A stretch of DNA of 64,000 nucleotides from Absidia repens (lineage: Eukaryota; Mucoromycota; Mucoromycetes; Mucorales; Cunninghamellaceae): NCBI GenBank assembly GCA_002105175.1, contig MCGE01000034.1:368468-432467 (forward strand), written 5' to 3'. Under the pieces are notes generated by a model, which was given only the letters and a program-made list of their open reading frames with translations, was not told the DNA's origin and searched no databases. Shown here in pieces: positions 50,807 through 60,562 of the stretch; positions within the stretch are counted from its first letter, which is position 1, and every line of letters begins with the position of its first letter. Position numbers and translations under genes: made by a program.

Positions 50807-50998
50807 GACAGACACCAGGAACCCCTTTTTTTTGATAGACAGCTGGAATCCTTTTTTTTTGAAAGATAACAGAAACTTTTTTTTTTTGCTAAATAGAAGG
50901 AATCCGCTTTTTGTTTTATAGATAGCAGGATCCCTTTTTTTTGATAGACAGTAGGAACCTTTTTTTTGATAGACAGTAGGAACCTTTTTTTTCTTTTT
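50807..50998 (+). repeat. 27-bp-type minisatellite, second forward array
   Basis: About seven imperfect GATAGACAG(C/T)(A/T)GGAA units separated by T runs. It abuts the start of the segmental duplication, just as the array at 60296-60562 abuts the other copy. Confidence 0.8.
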
Positions 50999-53595
50999 TT
51001 GACGGGCCTCCACTGGATTTTTTTGTGACGAGGTTGAAGATAAACCCCCGCTCAACCTGAATTATTTTTCAAGGGGCATTCCCCATTTTCTCTCTCTCTT
51101 TCTCTTTCTTTCCATTTTTTTTAAACAAAAACTCATTTTATTCTTCACTGTTTTTTACTCGTTGTGGAGGTGGTGGCCATTACTTTCTGTTAGGACTAGT
51201 TTAGAAGGGTTTTGAGAATAGCGATTCAGGATGTATGGGGAAACCCTTTCATTTTGGATTTAGGATCTTGGGGCTCACGATTAGCTTAGTTTTTGTCATT
51301 TTCTCAATAAAACATATCTTTGATTCAAACAGACCACAATAACAATAACAACAAAATATCTTTGCTTCAATAAACATGCCTTTGGTTTGATCAAGGATGT
51401 CTTTGCTTTAATGAAGTGCTCTTCATTAGAAGTTTACAGATCCCACTTTGAGATCCCTTTTTATACATCATTCTTTCCTCAGACTTTTTTTTCTAACACC
51501 ATTCTTCTAGGCTAGTACCTCTATAAACTATTATTGACCTTTATTTATATTTTTTTCCCTTTTGCATAGTATTGACTGTCATGTTACAATAAAAAAGCTT
51601 TTAATTTTATTTCTATTTCCTAACATATCATGGATAACAAAACTATTCTAGTGTATTAAGCTAAACTATAGTCTATTCTACTGACGTACTGTGAGCATTA
51701 AAAAAGGAGGGTATCTGTCGTATTCCTGGTTCCTGATTAGTAATATTTATGTCAAAATATCTATACCATCATTATTTGTCATCATCCATACATATCAGGT
51801 ACGCGGCTACTCATCGCGTCCCAACAATTGTACCTTGTCACTACCCAGCATATCCTTACACTGGCTATGTTTCACTTGGTCTACAATCAAGATCAAAGGT
51901 TACTCATCTATCTATTCCATAATACACTATTTTATTCCCTCATCTCGAACTCTACCAATAATCCATTATCATCTACAATCATTTATCATCATAGAAAATT
52001 TATTATTACAACATCCGCTTCTCTAGCTTTTACTATAAAAACCCACTGTCATTTTATTCAATAAAAAATCATATCAATTGTATCACTTATTTACTCTTGT
52101 CTTTATTTACAAACATTTCAGTATCCAACGTTGAATGGTGCGACTTGCGAGCAGGAAACGATAAATCTGGCGTTGTATTGTTGGGAATAGAGGAATGAGG
52201 AGAGAGATCAATGCTCTATGATCAGTGATATGAGGAGAGTAGTCAAAAGTGATTCCAAGACAACAAAGGGTTGTTGTAAACAAAAGAGAGAGTGGTCATA
52301 AAAAAAGATGGTGATAGTGAAAATAACAAAGGTGGTTATTAGAAGAGAAGAGTGTGGCTGTGAAAAAAAGAGAAAGGTGAAAGGAAAAAAGATTGATTGC
52401 TGGAAAGAAAAAGAGATGGTGGATGCGAAAAAAAAGACAGAGCTTGTAAAAAAACAGAGGGAGCCATTAAAAAAAGGAAGATGATGGGTAGAAAAAAAAG
52501 TGGGAGTTTTAAAAATGAAAGAGGGTACTGTCAAAAGAAGGAGAGGACGATATATATAAATGGTGATCTTTCACGGAGATTTCTAAGCGGGATTTCTAAC
52601 AGGGATCTGCAAACGAGATCTGCAACTGCTGTTGCATTGCTCTCCATTGAAGCAACAACACAATGTTAAGCAAAGGATAATTTCAATTATGCAAAGACAT
52701 ACTGTATTTAATAGAAGTGGAATATACTTTTATTGATGTAAAGATATGTTTTATTGAAACAAATACATAAACTAAACTAATGATGACATCTCCAAGATCC
52801 TGAATTCAAAATGAAAGGGGTTTCCCCATGCATCTTGAAATCGCTATTCCCAAAACCGTTCTAAACTAGTGCTAACATAAAGCCAATTCCAACAGTGTCA
52901 CGAAGAGACAAAAACAGTGCAATTTTTTTTAAAAAAAAAACACAAAAGAAGGAGAAAGAGAAAAATAAAGAGAAAGCGGTATTCGAAATATATTGGTCGA
53001 CCCAGATATCTCTTACATGATTGTAGACAGAAATAGATGTCTAAACCAAAACATATTTTTAAAAGTGAAACTACAGTATTTCCACTTCAGGTAGCATATA
53101 AAAAGTACAATATTTCCACTTCTGATTCCGATAAAAGCAACAATGTTTCTACATTTGATAGCAGTTAAAAGAAGCATAATTTCCAACTTAAGCACCAAAG
53201 GCAAATTAGGAATTAGATAAAGAAGTAATATTCCCACTTTGAGAACAAAGTCAAAATAGGAAAATTGGCATTTTACAAACAGCTTTATAAAGCATCAAAT
53301 AAAGCTAGCGTTTGGAAGCTTGCAGATTGGGCAAAAGGGAATATATTGAACTGAGAATCAAGAGACTACAGGATCAACACCTATAAATAAATATATATTT
53401 TATATTGAAATAGAAATAGAATGAGTACTAAGGAATAAGTAATATGGAGAAGGAGATAATAATATATTAAATATTACAATATATGATAATTTTAGGCAAT
53501 TTCTTTTTAATATTATATCTCCTTTCAGTCGATATAATATTAAAAGTAATTCAGAAGAACTAATAATAGAATTTTAATATTAGATATTACAGGAC
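50999..53595 (+). repeat. segmental duplication, copy 1
   Basis: Collinear with 60560-63369 in the same orientation. Shared landmarks in order: CCTCC-GGATTTTT start, core (51234 / 60797), CATATCTTTG AATAAA block, TATCCAACGTTGAATGGTG, AGTGGTCATAAAAAAAGATGG, CACGGAGATTTCTAAGCGGG, an inverted core (52830 / 61996), and AACTAATAATAGAATTT near the end. Copy 1 carries a 405-bp solo LTR that copy 2 lacks. Divergence of several percent or more and many indels, so not a recent copy. Confidence 0.85.
51716..52120 (+). mobile_element. solo LTR with target duplication and a known empty site
   Basis: 405 bp, from TGTCGTATTCC to AAACATTTCA, flanked by GTATC at 51711-51715 and 52121-52125. The paralogous segment at 61288-61292 has a single GTATC and no insert. 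It shares the TATAAAAACCCA and ATTCAATAAAAA elements with family 2 but is longer and diverged. Confidence 0.92.
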
Positions 53596-54559
53596 TCTCT
53601 TTTTTTTAAAGTGCAATGAACTATTCTGCAATATAAGCCACAGTAGGATGGAAGATCTTACTTGGGTATAGTGTAGACCAATGCCAGGAAGTCAGATTGG
53701 AGGTTGAATGATCTTTTGGGATCAACTGAGAAATCAAGACGAAGACGAAGAAAAAGTTGCAGTCGAATTGAGCAATGAAGAGAATGAGGAATGTATTTGT
53801 TGTTGACTAAAGGAATGTCAAGGCGTGGAAAACAGGGAGGGAGATAATATTTATTTATTGAGTAAAATAAAAAGTGCCGATTCATGCTAAAAATTCACTC
53901 ACAACTTTCCTGCTCTGTCGATGATGTTTTCCTTTTTGAGTAAAAAAAAAGATGTCTATGTCAATGATATTAATAAAGCACGATCATATTGAATATAATG
54001 GTGGACTGAGTATTGTGATAGTGTTATTATAATCGGATATCGTTATGGAATGATCTTGATTGAAAAAAAGAAGGACTTTAGAGAGTTAAAAAGCAGGAAA
54101 GATGATGAAGCAATTTTAACAAGATAAGACTTTGAAATAAACGCAAAGGTACAAATAAGTGATACAATTGGTTACTCTTTTTATTTAATATTCAAACATG
54201 TCATATTTATATCTTTTTCTATAGCTAAGTGAGTCATAGTGAAATGGTTACAAATTGGGATAATCTGAAGTGATGTTGGGGAAGTAATTTAGCGGGTGAT
54301 GAAGTATGAATAAAATAAGGTATAGGGTAGTACCTGTGAAAATGTCAAAGTGAAAGAAATGCGGAGCGGGGTATAAATAAATAAAGATGTGGAAGATGGG
54401 AAATAGGTTTGGGTATCACAAATACAACAGACTTATATTTTCTTTTTTTTTAAAAAAAAATTGAACCATTAAATCCTAGAAAATAGGTGATAGTATGGTA
54501 GTAAATAAAGAATATAATCCGTTTTTATTTTATAATTATATAGACAAAAAGAAGATCAT
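53596..54559. other. AT-rich subtelomeric stretch, no supported gene
   Basis: A minus-strand frame at 53658-53885 is slightly less AT-rich (reads RLQLFLRLRLDFSVDPKRSF) but has no recognisable motif. The rest is A/T-rich with GATGATGAAG patches. Confidence 0.45.
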
Positions 54560-54860
54560 TGTCGTATTTGTCATCTGTCACTAATCATTTCCCACACTAT
54601 CACACTTGTCATTCCTATACAGGTATAAGACACAGCCTCGAGTATCCACTACTTAGGCATATATACTTATATCTACAGATAACCAACTTCCCATAGCCTC
54701 AAATTACCATTCTTCGACCATATCCACAGCCACAACTAGCACAGCCTTCTTTTTCCCATTTTATTATAAAAACCCTTCCTCATTTTATTCAATAAAAACC
54801 ATATCTGTTATATCACTTATTTTTTATAACGTCTTCTTATTATTTCTATCAAATATTACA
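54560..54860 (+). mobile_element. solo LTR (family 2) with 5-bp target duplication
   Basis: 301 bp, flanked by ATCAT at 54555-54559 and 54861-54865. It differs from the 45480-45774 copy at only a handful of positions and one short insertion near the 3' end. The different target duplications prove two separate insertions rather than local duplication. Confidence 0.92.
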
Positions 54861-54992
54861 ATCATCATTTATTCTTGGATAAAAAAAAAGGGGGAACCTG
54901 GTTCTAGGGTCTCTGGTGGATCTGATGGATGTGAAGATGGGATTTAGATAAAGTTCACTGCAATTTTTATGAATAGGCGCACCAATGATATT

Positions 54993-55340
54993 TGTTGTAG
55001 TTTAGGTTTTTTATAAAATAAAATAAAAGTAAAGTAAAAAATAAAAAATAAGATGAGAATGTTGATAACCTTTATTTGATATAAATCAAGCATCTTTTTA
55101 TAATGATGTGATTATGATATGAAACAGTATAACTACTACTACGGTTTGATATAATAAATGGGTTTCTTTTTCAAAGACATGAAAAAGTGAAATCAGATCA
55201 TGACACCCATATATGATCTGAGCCCTTGCATTGTAGCGCTGTATTTAAATTTATTTTTATTTCATTTACATTGTGCATGATTTACATCAATGTCACACTT
55301 TATTTTATTTCATTGCTACATTCATATGCAAAATACAACA
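54993..55340 (-). repeat. 3' LTR of the Ty3 element
   Basis: 348 bp, begins TGTTGTAGTTTAGG and ends GCAAAATACAACA on the plus strand. A TATAAAAAG promoter-like motif on the minus strand lies about 95 bp from the left (plus-strand) edge. Confidence 0.95.
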
Positions 55341-55420
55341 TTACCCTCCTCCAGGTTGAAATATACGTATATTTATTTCTTATTTGTTTTAGGCCTTTGT
55401 TTATTTACAACCGAAGTTTA

Positions 55421-56719
55421 TTATTTTTTGTTGTATTTCCTTTTCTTTTTTAAGGGACTTTTTTTAGTATCATCTTCTTTACCCAATCTTTCCCAGTATT
55501 GCTGTATGGATATAGGATCGGTGAATTTGTCTGGTGTTAACCAGCTATCTTCTTCAGGACCGTATCCTTTCCATCGCACTAAATATTTTCTTTTTCCACT
55601 AGTACCGGTATGACCAATAATAGATTGTATTTCATATAGATCATCACCTTCTAGTACTTCATCTTGTGAAATCAATTTTAAATCAGAAGGAGGATAATCT
55701 CTTGATGTTAACATTTGATTTTCATCTTGTAAAACATAAGATCCACCTTGTGTTTTTCTGACAACTGTATAGGGTCCCTGATATATAGGTGCTAATTTTG
55801 ATGTTCGTGATGGTAACTTTATCATTACGTGGCACCCAGGTTTAAATTCAGTGATATTATTTTTTTTATCAAATTTATCCCTTTGGCTTTTATTTATCAT
55901 TTCAGTTCTTTCTTTTATTGCTGGAAAGACTACATTCATCATGTAGTCTACCCTTTTTATCATTTGTTCATGCGACATTGGTTTTTCTGCCACTTCATTG
56001 GAGTTTCGGTAATCTTCAAATTTATTCATTCTTCTAGCAAACATTAGTTCGAAAGGAGCTGAATTTGGTTTTTGAGAATAGTGTAAATTGATAGCTAATT
56101 GTGTGCTAGGCACAAAGAAATCCCAATCTTTATGACTACCATCTATTCTTTTTCTAATTACTTCCAATGTTTTATATACATATCGTTCTGCTAGTCCATT
56201 CGCCCTAGGGTGATATGGAGTAACCAATCTGTGATCAAAGCCAATTGATTCAGTTAACTTTTTCATAAATGAATTTTTAAATTCTGTACCATTGTCAGAT
56301 TGCAAAATTTTCGGAAAACCGAAATCGCAGAAAATTTTGATGAAATTTTTTACTAGGGTATCTGATTGTTTGTTGGGTAATGCTCTTAAAATACAAAATC
56401 GGGTACATACATCTACCATCACTAAGATATAGTGATTACCATTAAATGATGTTTTAAATGGACCTGCAAGATCCACTGCCCAATGATCACCAGGTATATT
56501 TGCATAAATTGGACGCAAAGGATTATAACCCTTTTTACTAATATTATATTTTTGACATTGGTGGCATTTTTTAACCACCTCTAATGCGTCATTCATGATA
56601 TTCGTCCAAAAAATGCCATCTTTACGTAGACTTTTAACAATGCTATTGGCACCAAAATGTCCTAACAAATGGGCATGTTCTAGAAGAGATTGATGTTCTT
56701 CTTTTGGTGGTGTCATCAT
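55421..56719 (-). CDS. integrase with C-terminal chromodomain (Ty3 element)
   Basis: 432 codons from the ATG, though the family alignment shows the true protein continues upstream. Zinc-binding HHCC: His17, His21, Cys52, Cys55. Catalytic DDE: Asp83 (AVDLAGPF), Asp142 (LQSDNGTEF), Glu178 (NGLAERY), exactly D,D(35)E. The chromodomain lies near 350-405 (KYLVRWKGYGPEEDSWLTPD). A basic tail (KKSPLKKKRKYNKK) follows. The ATG overlaps the stop of the preceding frame as ATGA. The upstream 16 codons in the same frame still read like retroviral pol, so the start is probably not the original one. All catalytic residues are present. Confidence 0.9.
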   Translation of the reverse strand: MMTPPKEEHQSLLEHAHLLGHFGANSIVKSLRKDGIFWTNIMNDALEVVKKCHQCQKYNISKKGYNPLRPIYANIPGDHWAVDLAGPFKTSFNGNHYILVMVDVCTRFCILRALPNKQSDTLVKNFIKIFCDFGFPKILQSDNGTEFKNSFMKKLTESIGFDHRLVTPYHPRANGLAERYVYKTLEVIRKRIDGSHKDWDFFVPSTQLAINLHYSQKPNSAPFELMFARRMNKFEDYRNSNEVAEKPMSHEQMIKRVDYMMNVVFPAIKERTEMINKSQRDKFDKKNNITEFKPGCHVMIKLPSRTSKLAPIYQGPYTVVRKTQGGSYVLQDENQMLTSRDYPPSDLKLISQDEVLEGDDLYEIQSIIGHTGTSGKRKYLVRWKGYGPEEDSWLTPDKFTDPISIQQYWERLGKEDDTKKSPLKKKRKYNKK

Positions 56720-59700
56720 TTCTGTGTGATGGGCTTCTGGTAGATGTAAATGTCGGATCTTGAATATCGCCTTATTTTTTTATTGGTGATAAATTGCTGT
56801 ACCGACTTATTTATTTTATATTTTTTATTATTGAGCAACTGTTTTATATGGTGTTGACCATCATTATTTGGCTTATATGCCAATGTACCCTCCTCCAGCA
56901 TGTTTTGGTCCGAAAACAAGCGTGATAACATATCTGGTAAGACATTGTCAAGACCAGGGAGATGGACAACATCAAAGGTGTACTTTAAAATAGTATCTAA
57001 CCAATTGATCATCATCGAATTAGCTATACGCTGTGTATGGATGTATGTTAATGCTTTATGATCAGTTTGTAAGGTAAATTTATTACCCCATAAAAATTTA
57101 TCAAATTTCTTTAAAGCAAAGACCATAGCGAGGAGTTCACGCTTAGTGACACTATAATTACGCTCAGATTTAGAGAGTGATCGTGCCATAAAACTAATAT
57201 ATTTGATATGATTATCAATAATCTGAAATAAAACAGCACCAATGCCTGTATCAGAGGCATCAGTGGCAACATAAAAATGTGCATTTAAATCAGGATGTGT
57301 TAAAAGGGTATCATATAGTAGAGCCTTTTTTATTTTTACAAAATGAGTAATGCATTCATCCGTCCATTTGTCTTTAGGGATGGGTAACTTCTGATAAGAT
57401 CGTAATGCATCTAATGGGGCGGTCAACTCGGCAATTTTAGGAATATGTTCCCTAAAATAATTAGCTACTCCCAAAAAACTTTGGATATCTCGACCTGTCA
57501 CAGGAATAGGCCAGTCCATTACATTGGTGAGTTTACGCTTATCCAAAGAAACCCCGACATCAGAGATGCAGAATCCCAAAAGATAGAGACATCTCTGTGC
57601 AAAGTGACTTTTCTTTGAATTTAAAATTAAATTGACATCTGTTAATTTTTTTATTGCTGTACATACATGATGTGTATGCTCACTGATATTTTTAGAATGG
57701 ACAATTATATCATCCACAAATACATGTACGAAAGGTACATCTCTAAAAATAATGTTCATCACCCTTTGAAACTTAGCTGATAGTGGTTTAAGTCCAAAAG
57801 GACAACCTTGAAACATATATTGTAATCCATTATGTGTGAAAGTTGTCTTATGTTGATCTTCAGGTGCGATTTGAAATCGGTGAAAAGCACTCTGCAGATC
57901 AAGGGTGGTAAAAACAGCTGATCCACTTAAGTGATGAAAAATGTCTCTAATCAGAGGCAAGAGAAATTTATCATCAGGCAAAAATTTATTAATATGCCGT
58001 GGATCTAAACAAGCTCGTTTTGTAGTGGTATTTCCGAATTCATCTTTTTTCGGTGCCAGAGTCAACGGACTGTTCCATGATGTGTTGACTGGGGCTAACG
58101 TGATTGTACCCTCTTGTAACCATTTATTTACGGTTTCATCTACTAAGGCTTGTAAAGCAATGGGTATAGGGTATTGTCTGAAAAATGTTCGAGAAACATT
58201 TTCTGTTGGTAGTTCAACTATTGATTCAGGTACAGTACAAAAAGTATTTTTATCTATGCATGAGTTTTGTTCCAGAAGGGGTTTGAGAGTAGAAAAAAAA
58301 TGTTTTCTTTCAAACTCCGTTCCAGCTGGGGTGTCATTTGGCACTAGTGAATCATCAATATGATCATCAAATATGTGCACATCGTTGTCATCCCAGTTAT
58401 GTGGTATATTACTAATAGTGATATGACATTTCTGTACCAAGTCCATACCTAATAATAAATCATCATGCATTTCAATTACTTTAAAACTATGATTTATTTT
58501 TTTATTATTGAAAGAGATGGGCAATACATCAGTGTATCCAATTTGGTTAACAAAATTATTTTTTCCAACACCTTCAATTAAGGCTTTTTCTTTATTAATA
58601 ACAAAATTATTTTTTACACAAATATCTAAACTTATGACAGACACATCAGTGCCTGTGTCTAGTAGCGCTTGCAATCTAATTTCCTTTATAGTTATAGGTA
58701 AATAAAGAGCTAGTGAATTTCTTGATTCTAACGCTTTTGTTATTTTACTATGGTGTTTACCTTTTTGTTCTTCCTTATCAATTTCAGAAGATTTGCGCTG
58801 CCTTTTTAAAGTGCGGGCTTTGCTAACACCTTTAGCCTTGTCATGCTGAGCACACCTATGGCCTGGTGCCCATGACTTGTGACAGTAGTAACATGGTTTA
58901 TTTGAGTTTGTTGACTTGAAACCACTTTTAAAGAAACGGTTTGTTTCCACCTGTCTTCTTTGCTGTCTTTTCACATCCATTGGTAACGTGATGGTCCTAG
59001 CTATATCCACCAACTGATGCACCCTAGTGGGAAAAGTGTGCCCTATTGTTTGGGTTTGGCTTGCCCAGGCCGCACCGACAGCATTTGCCACCTCATTTGG
59101 GAGGCAACCCAGAAAACGATAGGCAAGTGCTTGGCTATCTTCCACTTCGCCTTCATTCATCGCTTTTACTAGCCTATCACCAAAGGCAAGGACGGATTCA
59201 CCAAGCTCCATTTCCATGGTTACTGCTTTTACACCCATGAATAATTTATAGACAACAGATTCGAAGCGACGTTCGAAGATTAACCGAGCTTCTTTCCATT
59301 TCAATGGTTGATTTAACAGATTCTGATCAAACCATACCTGGTGTTCTTGATTCATAGCGCAGTTAAGCCATCTGCACCATTGTTCATCCAGATTCACTTG
59401 TTCTGATGTTAATATTTTTTCAAATGTGCTTAAGAAATCACTTACTGTATCAAAAATGCGCTGTCTTGTATCATACACATATTGATTTTTTACTTGGAAC
59501 AGAGGAATATCTTTAAATGATATCTTTGACCGTACTTGTTGTTTTTCTGGTGTAATCATCATATTTAAAAAAGATTGTTGGATGTCACGGTCTTGTTTTA
59601 ATTCCGCCAATTGCTTCTTAATGCGCTCCATGTTAGCCATGTCACCATTCTTTTTATATTCCAAATAGTCACCATAGATTGTCTTGAGCTTATATTCAGT

Positions 59701-59892
59701 TCTGCCCAGCTCCGCCTTGATTTCTTCAGGAGTGGCCATATCCATTTCATTTGGATCTACTGTTGTAACATGATCATCCACTTCCATAGATTCAGAATGA
59801 TTTAAAGGATTTGCCTGGGCTTCAGCTATGATATCATCCACAGTCTTGTTATTGGTGGGGCTGGCGTGTTGAGGTTTATCTTCAGAGTTCAT
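56716..59892 (-). CDS. Gag-protease-reverse transcriptase-RNase H frame (Ty3 element)
   Basis: 1058 residues in one frame. A coiled, charged Gag runs to ~330, with a zinc knuckle of the form CYYCHKSWAPGHRC at about 330-345. The aspartic protease DTGTD is at about 412. Reverse transcriptase runs about 560-790 with the catalytic FVDD at about 724. RNase H starts near 870 (ATDASDTGIGAVLF) and the end is near 1040. The frame stops where integrase should continue; see the frame break near 56775-56781. The start codon lies only 9 nt inside the 5' LTR, leaving almost no leader. Confidence 0.9.
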   Translation of the reverse strand: MNSEDKPQHASPTNNKTVDDIIAEAQANPLNHSESMEVDDHVTTVDPNEMDMATPEEIKAELGRTEYKLKTIYGDYLEYKKNGDMANMERIKKQLAELKQDRDIQQSFLNMMITPEKQQVRSKISFKDIPLFQVKNQYVYDTRQRIFDTVSDFLSTFEKILTSEQVNLDEQWCRWLNCAMNQEHQVWFDQNLLNQPLKWKEARLIFERRFESVVYKLFMGVKAVTMEMELGESVLAFGDRLVKAMNEGEVEDSQALAYRFLGCLPNEVANAVGAAWASQTQTIGHTFPTRVHQLVDIARTITLPMDVKRQQRRQVETNRFFKSGFKSTNSNKPCYYCHKSWAPGHRCAQHDKAKGVSKARTLKRQRKSSEIDKEEQKGKHHSKITKALESRNSLALYLPITIKEIRLQALLDTGTDVSVISLDICVKNNFVINKEKALIEGVGKNNFVNQIGYTDVLPISFNNKKINHSFKVIEMHDDLLLGMDLVQKCHITISNIPHNWDDNDVHIFDDHIDDSLVPNDTPAGTEFERKHFFSTLKPLLEQNSCIDKNTFCTVPESIVELPTENVSRTFFRQYPIPIALQALVDETVNKWLQEGTITLAPVNTSWNSPLTLAPKKDEFGNTTTKRACLDPRHINKFLPDDKFLLPLIRDIFHHLSGSAVFTTLDLQSAFHRFQIAPEDQHKTTFTHNGLQYMFQGCPFGLKPLSAKFQRVMNIIFRDVPFVHVFVDDIIVHSKNISEHTHHVCTAIKKLTDVNLILNSKKSHFAQRCLYLLGFCISDVGVSLDKRKLTNVMDWPIPVTGRDIQSFLGVANYFREHIPKIAELTAPLDALRSYQKLPIPKDKWTDECITHFVKIKKALLYDTLLTHPDLNAHFYVATDASDTGIGAVLFQIIDNHIKYISFMARSLSKSERNYSVTKRELLAMVFALKKFDKFLWGNKFTLQTDHKALTYIHTQRIANSMMINWLDTILKYTFDVVHLPGLDNVLPDMLSRLFSDQNMLEEGTLAYKPNNDGQHHIKQLLNNKKYKINKSVQQFITNKKIRRYSRSDIYIYQKPITQK

Positions 59893-59901
59893 CTTAAAAA
59901 A

Positions 59902-60249
59902 TGTTGTAGTTTAGGTTTTTTATAAAATAAAATAAAAGTAAAGTAAAAAATAAAAAATAAGATGAGAATGTTGATAACCTTTATTTGATATAAATCAAGC
60001 ATCTTTTTATAATGATGTGATTATGATATGAAACAGTATAACTACTACTACGGTTTGATATAATAAATGGGTTTCTTTTTCAAAGACATGAAAAAGTGAA
60101 ATCAGATCATGACACCCATATATGATCTGAGCCCTTGCATTGTAGCGCTGTATTTAAATTTATTTTTATTTCATTTACATTGTGCATGATTTACATCAAT
60201 GTCACACTTTATTTTATTTCATTGCTACATTCATATGCAAAATACAACA
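59902..60249 (-). repeat. 5' LTR of the Ty3 element
   Basis: 348 bp, same sequence as the 3' LTR as far as I can compare. On the minus strand TATAAAAAG precedes a plausible start region, and TCATCTTA (59958-59965, minus strand) is complementary to TAAGATGA at the LTR/gag junction. Confidence 0.95.
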
Positions 60250-60295
60250 ATATTATTGACTTTGAGGATATAGTGAATGTAGACTGCCCGGTATG

Positions 60296-60562
60296 AACCT
60301 TTTTTTTTGGTAGACAGAAGGAACGCTTTTTTTTTTTGATAGATAGAAGGAACTTTTTTTTTAAAGACTGCGGAAATCATAGACAGCAGGAATATCCCTT
60401 TTTTTTTTTTTGAAAGATAGCAGGAAATCCCTTTTTTTTGATAGACAGCAGGAATATCCTTTTTTTTTAATAGATAGACAGAAGGAACACCTTTTTTTTT
60501 TTGAAAGATAGCGGGAGTCACTTTTTTTTTTGGATAGACAGCAGGAACCTTTTTTTTTTTGT
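60296..60562 (+). repeat. 27-bp-type minisatellite, third forward array
   Basis: About nine diverged units of GATAGACAGCAGGAA plus T runs, next to segmental duplication copy 2. Confidence 0.8.

Larger units (their letters stand above)
54993..60249 (-). mobile_element. Ty3/Metaviridae chromodomain retrotransposon (5257 bp)
   Basis: Complete LTR element on the minus strand. LTRs of 348 bp at 54993-55340 and 59902-60249 look identical by eye and have 7-bp terminal inverted repeats TGTTGTA/TACAACA. A perfect 5-bp target duplication ATATT lies at 54988-54992 and 60250-60254. Inside are a gag-pol frame and an integrase-chromodomain frame. A polypurine tract GGAGGAGGG (minus strand, at 55344-55352) lies 3 nt from the 3' LTR. 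Identical LTRs imply a recent insertion. Chromodomain elements usually integrate in H3K9-methylated chromatin, which fits this subtelomeric site. Confidence 0.95.

Noticed and set aside
52397..52669. Lys/Arg-rich forward frame of 90 codons, and its partner frame near 61500
   Set aside because: Both come from purine-rich simple sequence (GAAAAAAGA-type) shared by the segmental duplication; no domain and stops differ between copies.
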